NCBI GenBank assembly: GCA_944325605.1
Contig: CALVAX010000003.1
Coordinates: forward strand, 149,491-213,490
Reading direction: 5' to 3'
Source: Candidatus Gastranaerophilales bacterium
Lineage (GTDB): Bacteria; Cyanobacteriota; Vampirovibrionia; Gastranaerophilales; Gastranaerophilaceae
DNA: 64,000 nt
Shown piece after piece: positions 55,679-64,000 of this stretch (positions within the stretch are counted from its first letter, which is position 1; the number at the start of each line of letters is the position of its first letter). The notes under the pieces were generated by a model. The model searched no databases. It had not been told where the DNA came from and saw nothing but the letters and a program-made list of their open reading frames with translations. A program made the translations under genes and the position numbers.

Positions 55679-55854
55679 TCCGACCATTGCGGAAAGAACA
55701 ATCAATGTTCCGTTTCAGAACAACAAAGCAAGTGCTGTTTGAGTGCGAAGCACGAGTTCACTTGCTTAATTGAAACGGTTACAATTGATTAGTGAATGAA
55801 GCTTCAGGTCGGGAGCTTCTTTGCGGAACTTTCTTGTCGGCACAAGAAAGTTCC
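55679..55854. repeat. Nested palindromic element, CCCGACC family, copy 2
   Basis: Second copy of the element at 15897, bounded by TCCGACC and GGTCGGGA and followed by the hairpin AACTTTCTTG/CAAGAAAGTT at 55827-55852. Arm bases of the last hairpin differ from copy 1 (TACT to AACT, AGTA to AGTT), keeping the pairing. Confidence 0.75.
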
Positions 55855-56006
55855 TTAGTGTTGCAAATGATAAAAAACTCATTTCAAGGGTGGTCTCTTT
55901 TCCTTTTTAGTATAAACAAGTATAAAAATTCCATATATCGGTTTTGTTTATTCTGTCTTTTTCGTGTTATAATTGAAACCGTAGGTTAGGAAATAAGGAG
56001 GATTTA

Positions 56007-56921
56007 ATGACAGAGTATGTTTATTTAAACGGCGAATACGTCGATATAGCAAAGGCTTCCATACCTGTCCGCACGCATGCTTTTTTGTATGGTACGGCTG
56101 TGTTTGAAGGCATCAGAGCCTACTGGAATGAAGATGAAAAACAACTTTACGTTTTCAGAGCAAAAGAACACTATGAAAGACTTCAGCGCAGTGCAAAAAT
56201 TATGTACATGGAAAGTCCTCATACCGTTGAAGAATACTGCAAAATTACGGTTGATTTGATGAAAAAGAATAACTACAAAGAAGATGCCTATATGCGTCCG
56301 ACTTTATACAAATCAGCCCAGAAAGTCGGCCCCGGACTTTTCGATAATCCGGATTCATTTATGATTATTTCAAACAAAATGGGTGATTATATAGACACAT
56401 CAAAAGGTTTAAGTGTATGTGTTTCAAGCTGGAGACGAAACAGCGATAACGCAATTCCTCCGAGAGCCAAGGTTGCCGGATCTTATGCAAACGCTGCTTT
56501 AATTAAGACAGATGCGCATAATGCCGGATTTGACGATGCTGTTGTTCTTGATGAACAGGGTCAGGTTACGGAAGGTTCTGCAATGAACCTGTTCTTAATT
56601 CAGAACGGTAAACTTGTAACTACTATGAAAACGGATAATATTCTTGTCGGTGTTACAAGAAATACCATCATCGAACTTGCAAAAGACGTTTTAGGCCTTG
56701 AAGTTGAAGAAAGAGCAATTGACAGAACAGAACTTTATATTTCAGACGAAGCCTTCTATTGCGGAACAGGCGCACAGGTCAGCCCGATTGTTGAAATTGA
56801 TCATAGAAAACTCGGCGACGGAAATGTCGGCCCTATCGCTAAAGAACTTCAAAAATTATACTTTGATGTTGTTAAAGGCAAAGTTCCGAAATACAAAAAA
56901 TGGTGTATGCCGGTTTACTAA
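56007..56921 (+). CDS. ilvE: Branched-chain amino acid aminotransferase
   Basis: IlvE transfers the amino group between glutamate and branched-chain 2-oxo acids. The 304-residue fold type IV PLP enzyme shows THAFLYGTAVFEGIRAYW, YMRPTLYKSAQKVG, the PLP lysine Lys155 in PPRAKVAGSYANAALIK and GQVTEGSAMNLF. A good ribosome binding site (AGGAGG) lies 9 nt upstream. It is followed by a strong terminator and is monocistronic. Confidence 0.95.
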   Translation: MTEYVYLNGEYVDIAKASIPVRTHAFLYGTAVFEGIRAYWNEDEKQLYVFRAKEHYERLQRSAKIMYMESPHTVEEYCKITVDLMKKNNYKEDAYMRPTLYKSAQKVGPGLFDNPDSFMIISNKMGDYIDTSKGLSVCVSSWRRNSDNAIPPRAKVAGSYANAALIKTDAHNAGFDDAVVLDEQGQVTEGSAMNLFLIQNGKLVTTMKTDNILVGVTRNTIIELAKDVLGLEVEERAIDRTELYISDEAFYCGTGAQVSPIVEIDHRKLGDGNVGPIAKELQKLYFDVVKGKVPKYKKWCMPVY

Positions 56922-56930
56922 AATATTTTT

Positions 56931-56960
56931 CTGCCTCCCGCAAGAGGGAGGCAGATTTTT
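56931..56960 (+). terminator. Terminator of ilvE
   Basis: CTGCCTCCC and GGGAGGCAG form a perfect 9-bp stem with a GCAAGA loop, followed by ATTTTT. Confidence 0.9.
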
Positions 56961-56980
56961 AAAACATGCGGAGAATTTGA

Positions 56981-57715
56981 TTGATAGAATTTTTAGGGTT
57001 GTGCGTCCAAAATTTAATAAAGAGTTTAAAGTATGTTCTGACCGGTCAGCTGAGATTTTCTGAAGTCATAAGCAAGGCCGCGTCAATCAGTTATGACTCA
57101 TTGTCTATTTCATTGATAATAGCTTTTATTTCAGCCGCAGTTATTACGATTCAGGTTTCAAAGCAGTTTTTGATGAGCGGAGCGGAGGCTTATATCGGCG
57201 GGACGATTGTAATTGTGCTTATCCGTGAAATTGCCCCGGGGTTTGTGGCTCTTGCAATAGGCGCACGTTCAGGAACCGCAATTTCTGCTGAGATTGCAAA
57301 TATGCAGGTCACAAATCAGGTCGATGCAATGAAAACTCTGAAAGTTGATCCTGTCGGGCATTATTTTGCACCGAGAATTCTTGCTGCAGCTATTACCGTT
57401 CCGATGGTTGTGCTGCTTGCAGAGTTCATAGGCACTGTCGGCGGAATGTTTGTATCAAATTTAACAATAAATTTGCATCCTGCAAGGTATATGTATTCAG
57501 TCTGGGCATGGCTGAGTACAAAAGATATTTATATCAGCCTGCTGAAAGCTTCAGTTTTTGGTGCCTTGATTGCCCTTGTCTGCGCAACACAGGGTTACGA
57601 AACACGGGGCGGAGCAAAAGAAGTCGGTATTTCAACCACACAGGCGGCAATTTTGTCGACTGTTTATATGCTGATTGCTGATTTCATAATAAATTTAATA
57701 TTTTACATTGTCTAA
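56981..57715 (+). CDS. MlaE-family ABC transporter permease
   Basis: The 244-residue permease of the MlaE/Ttg2B type belongs to the lipid-trafficking ABC family. It has an N-terminal amphipathic helix, then about five membrane helices with the family motif IVIVLIREIAPGFVALAIGARSGTAISAEIANM and RILAAAITVPMVVLL. It starts at a TTG six bases after GGAGA. The partner ATPase (MlaF) and the MCE protein are not next to it. The convergent HTH gene overlaps by 4 bp. Confidence 0.88.
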   Translation: MIEFLGLCVQNLIKSLKYVLTGQLRFSEVISKAASISYDSLSISLIIAFISAAVITIQVSKQFLMSGAEAYIGGTIVIVLIREIAPGFVALAIGARSGTAISAEIANMQVTNQVDAMKTLKVDPVGHYFAPRILAAAITVPMVVLLAEFIGTVGGMFVSNLTINLHPARYMYSVWAWLSTKDIYISLLKASVFGALIALVCATQGYETRGGAKEVGISTTQAAILSTVYMLIADFIINLIFYIV

Positions 57716-57936
57716 GCAGAGTCAGTATTATCTTCAATGATTGACCAATTTGGAGGAAGTTCTTTGTATATCATTTGCAGAAGATTTTCCGGTTTAAGAT
57801 AGAAGGCTTCTGCAATTTTGCAAAAAGTTGTAATCTGCGGGTCAAGTTTTCCTGTTTCAGCGAGAAGCAGGGTAGTTTTTGACATGTTAATTTCATAAGC
57901 GACATATCTGTCTGAACTTAAGCTGTTATTTTTCAA
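57712..57936 (-). CDS. Helix-turn-helix protein, short
   Basis: The 74-residue frame starts at TTG with no ribosome binding site. It contains the C-terminal half of a Cro/CI HTH (YVAYEINMSKTTLLLAETGK then FCKIAEAFYLKPENLL). The first helix seems truncated, so it may be a remnant or have an unusual start. The frame is open back into the end of the preceding GspE-like gene, without an ATG. Confidence 0.55.
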   Translation of the reverse strand: MKNNSLSSDRYVAYEINMSKTTLLLAETGKLDPQITTFCKIAEAFYLKPENLLQMIYKELPPNWSIIEDNTDSA

Positions 57937-57983
57937 AAATACAGCAAGGGCACAAGTATAGGCATAATATTTTATCCAAAATG

Positions 57984-59372
57984 TTATGCCAGATATTTCT
58001 GCGCGGTTGTTCTGTCAAAAACCTCAATGCTGTTTTTAGAATGGATAAATATAATACAGCTGATTATGGATTTCAGGGTTTCAAAGTCTGAAATTGCCAT
58101 TTTGTTGCGCAAATCTTCCATGTTGTTTGCAAGAAATTCCATTATAACGGTTTTGTCGTCGTAAACAAGGCTTGAAAAATAGTCGAAAGCTTCCTTGTTT
58201 TTAATCCCTTCAAGGTAGATGATATCCGGCGACTGAAACTCAATAAAGCGGGAGGCTTTGTCCATATTAAAGCCGATATTTTCGTTAAGTTCGCATTGAT
58301 TTATAGAAGGAAGGTTATATTTTGCGATACTTTCAAGCGTCATAATATTTTTGTTTTTATTTTTTTCTGCGCATTCGATTAATAGAGAATAAATAATATG
58401 GGTTTTTCCGCTGAGAGGCGAACCGCAGACAAGGATTACCCCCGGAGTTTCCAGCGCTTTTTTTACTATTTTAAGTTGAGATTCATTTGTAATAATTTTA
58501 TTTAATGCTTTAGGCTGTTTGTAAATTTTAAGGAAAATTCTCTCGCCCATAATGGTCGGAAATGTGGAAATGCTTGCCACAACATCAATATCATCTACTT
58601 TGAAGTGTAATTTTCCAAGCTGGGGCACCTCGCTGACTGAGGGGTCAAGATCCGCTAACGTCTTAAGCTTTGCTGTAAAAGACAGTGTCAAAACAGACGG
58701 AATTGTTCCTTTGTTTATAATTTCGCCGTTTTTTTTGAAGTTTACCCCCAAACCGTCGTCCTGTCGTTGAAAAAGGACTTCATGAACATCTTCTGTTATG
58801 GCTTGTTTAAGGATAGCCCGGATAATTTTTTGCATATGCTGATCGGACAAATCTTCGTTATGAAGTTCTTCTCTCCAGTCAATTTCTTCAGATTTTGAAG
58901 ATGTATAAATTTCTCCGACAGTAGTGTCGTTCGGGTAATATTCATCAATCTTTTTTAAGATGACAGATTCGGATGCAAGCACCGGTTCTATTGTGCATTC
59001 TGCGGATTCCACAATTCTGTCAATAGCAAACAGGTCAAGCGGATCAGCCATTGCAACAGTCAAAGTATCTTCTATTTTAAATAAAGGCAAAATCTTAAAC
59101 CGTTTAGCGTCAGTATAGTTAATATATTTGAGGCACTTCGGGTCAAGGCTGTAATCATCAAGGTTTACAAAAGGTGTATGAAGCTTTGTTTCAAGAAATT
59201 TTATAAGAACATCTTCAGTCAGCATTCCTGAATTAATAAGCGCCTGACCGATATTTATATTTTGTGCATTAGCAATTTCCTGAGCCTGTTCCAGTGTTTC
59301 ATACTGTATAAGACCGGCTCTTACTAGGTCATATTTTAGTTTTTCAAGGGTTTTGTTAGTTACGGTTTCCAT
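57984..59372 (-). CDS. Divergent GspE/PilB-family ATPase with altered Walker B
   Basis: The 462-residue protein has a GspE N-terminal (MshEN) domain at residues 30-150 (IGQALINSGMLTEDVLIKF) and a C-terminal ATPase. Walker A is GSPLSGKT at 317-324. Walker B reads PDIIYLEGIKN at 382-392, where active family members have PDIIMVGEIRD: the Glu and Gly are swapped. The zinc CxxC motif is missing. It may bind but not turn over ATP and act as a regulator. It forms an operon with the response regulator (one-base overlap). Confidence 0.8.
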   Translation of the reverse strand: METVTNKTLEKLKYDLVRAGLIQYETLEQAQEIANAQNINIGQALINSGMLTEDVLIKFLETKLHTPFVNLDDYSLDPKCLKYINYTDAKRFKILPLFKIEDTLTVAMADPLDLFAIDRIVESAECTIEPVLASESVILKKIDEYYPNDTTVGEIYTSSKSEEIDWREELHNEDLSDQHMQKIIRAILKQAITEDVHEVLFQRQDDGLGVNFKKNGEIINKGTIPSVLTLSFTAKLKTLADLDPSVSEVPQLGKLHFKVDDIDVVASISTFPTIMGERIFLKIYKQPKALNKIITNESQLKIVKKALETPGVILVCGSPLSGKTHIIYSLLIECAEKNKNKNIMTLESIAKYNLPSINQCELNENIGFNMDKASRFIEFQSPDIIYLEGIKNKEAFDYFSSLVYDDKTVIMEFLANNMEDLRNKMAISDFETLKSIISCIIFIHSKNSIEVFDRTTAQKYLA

Positions 59373-59743
59373 TAATTTTCTTTACCTAAGTACTTTTCTA
59401 CCTGCTTGAGGACATCATCAAGGTCGAATGGTTTTGTAATATACTCATCAGCACCGGTTTCTTCGCCGATAAGTTTGTCTTCCTCCTGCGAGCGGGCTGT
59501 AATCATTAAAATCGGTATGTTTTTATATTTGCTGTCGTATTTTAAAAGTCTGCTTATTTTATATCCGTTAATTTTAGGCATCATAACGTCAAGTATGATT
59601 AAATCCGGAATAATTTCTTTTGCAAGCCTTAAGCCTTCTTCCCCGTCAAAAGCTGTGTAGCAGTTATATCCGGCAGCTTCTAAAACAAATTTTAAACTTT
59701 CTACTATATCCTGTTCATCGTCAACTATAAGAATATTTTTCAT
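59372..59743 (-). CDS. Stand-alone response regulator receiver
   Basis: The 123-residue protein is a complete receiver domain: acidic pair Asp8/Asp9, phospho-acceptor Asp52 (LDVMMP), Thr in MITAR and Lys in ITKPFD. It has no output domain, so it works by contact with partners. The next gene is a degenerate GspE-like ATPase starting in its stop codon. A histidine kinase at 61694 on the same strand is a possible partner. It has TATAAT and a GAGAGG ribosome binding site. Confidence 0.95.
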   Translation of the reverse strand: MKNILIVDDEQDIVESLKFVLEAAGYNCYTAFDGEEGLRLAKEIIPDLIILDVMMPKINGYKISRLLKYDSKYKNIPILMITARSQEEDKLIGEETGADEYITKPFDLDDVLKQVEKYLGKEN

Positions 59744-59897
59744 ATTTTCCTCTCAAAGTCTTTTATAAAAGTATTATAGCATATTAAAAACAGTGTCAGG
59801 TATTGTTAATATTTGTAAATCGATTTCAGGAAAAAATGTTTTTACTTAATATTTTTAAAGTACCATTGATTTAATAAAAACAAGGAGGTTAAGAAAA

Positions 59898-60782
59898 ATG
59901 ATTAAATTGATGCATCCAATTAAGCGTTTTGAAGGATGGGAACCGTTGGGGCTTTATAGAAGACCGGCCGACACAAGAACCGTTGATGAGTTAAAAGGTA
60001 CAATAGAAGCATGGGCAAGGAGAGTAGGAGATGTAAAACAGATTTTGCCGGAGTTGAAAACTATGAACCCGAAACATTTTGGATTGATAGCTGATACGAT
60101 AGAACTTTCACAGAAGCCTGCAAACATATTTTCTGATGTTGATATGCTGAAAGCTGACGAAAATTTCGGCCCTTTTAATCCTCTGGAAAAATTAATGGCT
60201 ACTTTCCCGATAATTTCACGGAAAAATCCGCATGCTATGGATTTTTCGCAGGAGGTTGTAGATACAACAGGCAAATTAATGTCAAAATTCTATCTGAAAG
60301 CCGCAGCAGATACGGAATTTTTGCTCGATGACGGTGTTGATAAGCATTTTGAAAAAGCAATTCCGGCGGTTGAAGATCTGGCAAAAGAAGCAATGACATT
60401 TTCTCCGAAAAATTTTGAAAGGGAAGAAGAATTTGTAGGGTCAATCCTTGCTGTTATAGAAAAAGAGTCAGATCCTGAAAAAATTGCACTCCTGCCGGAA
60501 ATTTACAAAACCCTCCGCAGTATAAGCAGTATAAAAAAATTTGATTTTGATGCAGTTATAAAGAGTAAAGCAACTCCGGATACAATAAAAGAAAATCTGA
60601 AAACTTTAAAAGCGGATCTCAAGGCTGCGTATTCTTACGGAAAAATAATTGACGTAGACGAATATCTAATAAAAGATCCGAAAGATACAAGAATTCCTTT
60701 CTATAATACAGAAAGCGATAAATTGCGCAGATCTTCGGGCAATGATTTGTCGGAGCACTCCGGAACAGGATATTATATCTAA
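59898..60782 (+). CDS. Unknown protein, tandem paralogue A
   Basis: The 294-residue soluble helical protein has no recognised domain. It begins PIKRFEGWEPLGLYRRPADTRT, then LKTMNPKHFGLIADTIEL and DFSQEVVDTT. It matches the next gene at 60925 in this order. A strong AAGGAGG ribosome binding site is present. The pair is flanked by a response regulator/GspE-like operon and a histidine kinase, so a signalling or pilus link is possible but unproven. Confidence 0.75.
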   Translation: MIKLMHPIKRFEGWEPLGLYRRPADTRTVDELKGTIEAWARRVGDVKQILPELKTMNPKHFGLIADTIELSQKPANIFSDVDMLKADENFGPFNPLEKLMATFPIISRKNPHAMDFSQEVVDTTGKLMSKFYLKAAADTEFLLDDGVDKHFEKAIPAVEDLAKEAMTFSPKNFEREEEFVGSILAVIEKESDPEKIALLPEIYKTLRSISSIKKFDFDAVIKSKATPDTIKENLKTLKADLKAAYSYGKIIDVDEYLIKDPKDTRIPFYNTESDKLRRSSGNDLSEHSGTGYYI

Positions 60783-60803
60783 AAATCAAATCGTAAGATT
60801 TTA

Positions 60804-60850
60804 AATTCTCCGCAATTGCGTTTAGTTAAGCAGTTACGGAGAATTTTTTA
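60804..60850 (+). terminator. Terminator between the paralogues
   Basis: AATTCTCCG and CGGAGAATT form a 9-bp stem with an inner TTGC/GCAG stem and a TTTTTTA tail. Confidence 0.7.
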
Positions 60851-60924
60851 TAAAAAAATAAAAAAACAGCAAAAAATATTTTGTTTGAATTTAATATAAT
60901 AGAAAGAATTAGAAAGGAGAAACT

Positions 60925-61707
60925 ATGGCTATAAAATTAACGGCACCGTTGACGAGGTTTGGCGGATGGCAGCATTTAGGAGCAGTAAAGCGTACTGCAG
61001 ATACAAGAACAGCAGAAGAATTGCAGGAAACAATCAAACTTTGGGCAAAGACTAATCCTGAAGTTAAAGAATTCCTTCCGCATTTAAAAGAAATAAAACC
61101 GGAGCATCTGGGGCTTGTTGCGGACACAATAGAACTTGCAAACAAACATTCGATGTTTCCGACGGATATAAACATGAAAGGTCAGACAAGCGCCGGAAAA
61201 ACCTTACTCGGTGTATTGCTGGATATTTTCCCGCGCGCCTCTAAAGAAAATCCGAATGCGCTTGATTTTGCGCAGGAAGTTATAAATAATACGGATTCAA
61301 TTACTTCAAAATATTTTTTATGGCAGACAACCGGCGATGTGTTGGAGAACAAGAACGTTGCTGAGCACTTTAAAGCTGCAAAGCCTCTTGTGGAAATTTT
61401 TGCAAAAGAAACATTAATGCCTCCAAATCCAATGATATATGATAAACAACGTGATTTTATGTTATTGACAAGAAGTGTAATAAATGAAGATGTTGATCCG
61501 AAGAGAATTTCACTTGTAAAAGAACTTGTTGATAAAATCAAAGAAAAAGCCTGGTTTGATTTGAGGGATATAGTTTTTAGCAAAACTCCAGTTTCAAAAA
61601 TGCAGGACAATCTAAATTCTGTCGGAGAAGTTGCCGATATGTTCATCGAAAACGGCAAATATCTTGATGCCGGCAGATTTTTAAATAAAAACACTAACTT
61701 ATACTAA
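60925..61707 (+). CDS. Unknown protein, tandem paralogue B
   Basis: The 260-residue protein repeats the layout of the preceding gene: LTRFGGWQHLGAVKRTADTRT, LKEIKPEHLGLVADTIELAN and DFAQEVINNT. It ends shorter. GAAAGGAG is its ribosome binding site. It overlaps the convergent kinase gene by 14 bp. I see no known domain; the duplication suggests a selected role. Confidence 0.75.
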   Translation: MAIKLTAPLTRFGGWQHLGAVKRTADTRTAEELQETIKLWAKTNPEVKEFLPHLKEIKPEHLGLVADTIELANKHSMFPTDINMKGQTSAGKTLLGVLLDIFPRASKENPNALDFAQEVINNTDSITSKYFLWQTTGDVLENKNVAEHFKAAKPLVEIFAKETLMPPNPMIYDKQRDFMLLTRSVINEDVDPKRISLVKELVDKIKEKAWFDLRDIVFSKTPVSKMQDNLNSVGEVADMFIENGKYLDAGRFLNKNTNLY

Positions 61708-63409
61708 GCATTTCGCATTGTTCTGCTTTTGCAGTGTCAACAGGAATTGCAAAGTGGAATTTAGATCCTTTGTTAATCTCGCTGTCGCACCAGATAGCGC
61801 CGTTGTGGGCTTCCAGAAGCTGTTTGGCAATAGGAAGCCCGAGGCCGGAGCCGCCGACTTTGCGGGAAAGAGAATTTTCTATCTGTGCAAACTTGTCAAA
61901 GGCATGCAAAAATTCATTTTCCTCTATTCCAATTCCCTCATCTTCAACTGAAACAACAACATAATCCCCTTTTAAATTCTTCATACTTTCTGCAAAACAG
62001 GCATGATATTTAATCTCAGAGGCATTTTTAAGTTCAGATTTCAGAGTTATTTTTTTGCCTTCCGGAGTGAATTTTATGGCATTTGACAGAAGATTTGTGA
62101 GAACCTGTTCAAGCCTCTGTGAATCCGCCATAACTTCCGGAAGATTTTCTTTTGTATCAAGTACAAGTTCAAGCGATTTTTCTTTAGCAAGTCCTGAAAG
62201 TGCGGATTTTACATAATCAATGACTGTATTAACCGAAACCGGAGTGAAATGGAAATCCATTTTGCCTGCTTCAATTTTGGAAATATCAAGAAGGTCATTG
62301 ATAATTCCGGACAGCCTTGTGACGTTTCGTTTAGCCATAGACAGGAACTTTTCGGAAGTTTCTGTAACCTCTCCGCATTTTCCGCTTAAGAGAATATCCA
62401 GAGAATTTTTGATAGAGGTTAAGGGGGTTCTGAGTTCATGCGAAACTATCGAAATAAATTCTGATTTTAATTTTTCGAGATGTTCAAGTTTTTTGTTTGT
62501 TTCAATAATTTCCTGATAAAGCGAAGCGTTCTTTAAAGGCAGAGTAACCTGCTGAACAATGGTTTGAAAACATTTTGAATCTTCAGAGGTGAAGTGATTT
62601 TCTTTAAACACTTCCGTGCAGCCGTAGAAGTTTTCGCCCAGAGCAATGGGAGAAAACATTGTGTCAAACCTGAAAAGCGTAAAATTAAATCTTCCGGCCG
62701 GATATTTTACATATTTAACAACTTTCAGCGAATTTTCATTGAGTTTAAAAGGCGGAGTTTTTCCTTCAAACAGAGAGTTATAATTGTAGATAGTTCTCAC
62801 TTTAATAGCGTCAAGAAGTTCTTCCGAAATTTCGTACAGAGAATTAAGGATAAGAACAGGCTCTTTGCCGGAGCAGAAAGAGAGAGTGCAGGCAAGAGAA
62901 AAACTTAAAGTTTTATCAAGCCCTTCAATCATGAATTCAAAAAGTTTTTCTTTATCAAGCGTGCTTGCGAACTGAGAACTTATGCCGTATAACGTATTTT
63001 GTCTGTACAAGCTTGCGGCAAGATCTTTGTTTGTGTCAGCGAGTTTGTTGAGAGAATTTTTAGCTCTTAAATTAATATTCAAAGCCGACAGTACAAGCGT
63101 ATCAGTAAAGTCTTCCGTAATTATTGAGTTAACGGATTTATGAATTTCTTTATCGACTTCTTTTTTGCCTGCAATGAGTATAAGAATTGAATTTTCGCAA
63201 AAAGGTTTTATATTTTTCAGAATATTTTTAGTTACAAAGCTGTCAGACTCATTGTCAATGAGAACAATATCCTGAGTTTCAGCCTCGAGAAGTTCCGTAA
63301 TAATTTTAATGTCAGTGGACGAATTAAAAGTATAAGAATTTTGGCGGCACAAATTTCCGAATCGTTCAATGATATTATTTCTGTCAGAAATCATAAAAAT
63401 TCTTATCAT
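61694..63409 (-). CDS. Hybrid-type sensor histidine kinase with GAF-like domain
   Basis: The 571-residue cytoplasmic protein begins with a receiver-like domain (about 1-115, with Asp52 but no clear Lys partner). Next is a GAF-like domain (about 140-300). A HisKA domain follows with His324 in ISIVSHELRTPL and then a HATPase domain (NLLSNAIKFTP, DEGIGIEENE, GGSGLGLPIAKQLL). There is no membrane helix. It probably senses an internal signal and phosphorylates a receiver such as that at 59372. It has no clear ribosome binding site; a TACCAT box lies 6 nt upstream. Confidence 0.9.
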   Translation of the reverse strand: MIRIFMISDRNNIIERFGNLCRQNSYTFNSSTDIKIITELLEAETQDIVLIDNESDSFVTKNILKNIKPFCENSILILIAGKKEVDKEIHKSVNSIITEDFTDTLVLSALNINLRAKNSLNKLADTNKDLAASLYRQNTLYGISSQFASTLDKEKLFEFMIEGLDKTLSFSLACTLSFCSGKEPVLILNSLYEISEELLDAIKVRTIYNYNSLFEGKTPPFKLNENSLKVVKYVKYPAGRFNFTLFRFDTMFSPIALGENFYGCTEVFKENHFTSEDSKCFQTIVQQVTLPLKNASLYQEIIETNKKLEHLEKLKSEFISIVSHELRTPLTSIKNSLDILLSGKCGEVTETSEKFLSMAKRNVTRLSGIINDLLDISKIEAGKMDFHFTPVSVNTVIDYVKSALSGLAKEKSLELVLDTKENLPEVMADSQRLEQVLTNLLSNAIKFTPEGKKITLKSELKNASEIKYHACFAESMKNLKGDYVVVSVEDEGIGIEENEFLHAFDKFAQIENSLSRKVGGSGLGLPIAKQLLEAHNGAIWCDSEINKGSKFHFAIPVDTAKAEQCEMLSIS

Positions 63410-63452
63410 AATTTCATGGTAGCAGTAAATATCAGAAGGGCAAATATGTTAA

Positions 63453-64000
63453 GGTAAATAATTTTCCCTCTCCCCTTGTGGGATGCTAGTTCGAACCGGC
63501 GAAGAATGAGCCGTGTGAGACTGTATGCCGTAAGGCTGAGGGTCAGGGTGAGGGGGCGATAAGTGAAGAGTGAAGTGTGAGGAGTGAAGGGTGAGGAGGG
63601 TTGAAATGTTGAACGGGTGAAAGGTTGAAAGGTTTATTTCGGAAAATAATTTCTCCTCTCCCCTTGTGGGATGCTAGTTCGAACCGGCGAAGAATGAGCC
63701 GTGTGAGACTGTATGCCGTAAGGCTGAGGGTTAGGGTGAGGGGGCTATAAGTGAAGGGTGAAGAGTGAGGAGGGTTGAAAAGTTGAACGGGTGAAAGGTT
63801 GAATAGTTGAAAGAACATTATGTCATCCTGAGGCTTTAGCCGAAGGATCCACCGAAAATCCGAGTAGATTCTTCGGTCGCTGCGCTCCCTCAGAATGACA
63901 TGATATAATCCCCTCTACCTTTTGGATGCTAGTTCGAACCGGCGAAGAATGAGCCGTGTCAGACTGTGTGCCGAATGGCTGAGGGTAGAATTTCTTAATG
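63453..64000. repeat. Repeat cluster with three copies of a 54-nt module
   Basis: The region holds GAGGGTTAGGGTGAGGG modules interrupted by the same 54 nt at 63482-63535, 63670-63723 and 63925-63978. It also has GGTTGAA tandem units and a TCATCCTGAG palindrome at about 63823-63900. The window ends inside it. Confidence 0.85.

Noticed and set aside
57712..57936. Reading the short HTH frame as a toxin-antitoxin antitoxin
   Set aside because: No toxin-like partner is adjacent; the neighbours are a permease gene and a GspE-like gene.

Overview
The window is a low-GC bacterial chromosome segment that most resembles Candidatus Gastranaerophilales (Melainabacteria), the non-photosynthetic gut relatives of cyanobacteria. 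The affiliation is inferred from several signs. Three pilin-like genes carry the [S/T]xAEVLITLGIIG signature that is very common in this group. There is a Ycf23/DUF561 protein typical of cyanobacteria and plastids, a DUF3536-type GH57 enzyme, two sigma-70 factors of cyanobacterial flavour, and several exported or membrane-anchored proteins with no recognised relatives. No rRNA, CRISPR array or intact insertion sequence was found. One tRNA, Gly(TCC), is present.

Layout. 0-6 kb: a HEAT-repeat protein, a Cys-cluster protein, a GH57 enzyme and two exported proteins. 6.2-8.6 kb: a small accessory patch with a Cro/CI regulator, two unknown genes and repeated 3' fragments of tRNA-Gly. 8.6-14.9 kb: mscS-rlmH, an M49-like peptidase, folE2, a membrane thioredoxin and a primary-type sigma factor. 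14.9-16.5 kb: a dense cluster of palindromic and tandem repeats. 16.5-28.2 kb: housekeeping genes (deoB, ferredoxin, parvulin, aminopeptidase P, rRNA methyltransferase, dnaA, ruvA, gatC, pyrG) and an apparent operon of a sigma factor with the prepilin peptidase. 28.3-35 kb: an MFS transporter, a pilin, regulators, two tandem thymidylate-kinase-like genes, a YhaM-like nuclease and ilvC. 35.1-40.7 kb: two pilin-like genes that each begin with the same short sequence followed by twelve Gs, plus a GNAT protein and two zinc dehydrogenases. 41-49.3 kb: rpmA/rplU and a peptidoglycan operon murF-mraY-murD-ftsW-murG-folC. 49.3-64 kb: a glycosyltransferase, Ycf23, a trypsin-like protease, a structured leader with a repeat protein, ilvE, an MlaE permease, a regulator/degenerate GspE pair, two tandem paralogues, a histidine kinase and more repeats.

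The most interesting signal is the pair of G12 tracts in the two pilin-like genes at 35152 and 39846. In both, the start codon with a ribosome binding site is out of frame with the pilin domain by exactly one G, so eleven Gs would restore the full protein. This looks like phase variation by slipped-strand mispairing, or transcriptional slippage, acting on two pilins that share a common 5' cassette. Assembly error in the homopolymers is the main alternative. In the first gene, about 690 bp of the genome's palindromic repeats are carried stop-free between the tract and the pilin cleavage site. Other notable points are apparent leaderless promoters with the -10 box 6-7 nt before the start codon, a candidate small RNA with a pyrimidine-rich 5' end, palindromic repeats whose outer arms co-vary, and a precise 54-nt module inserted three times into another repeat.
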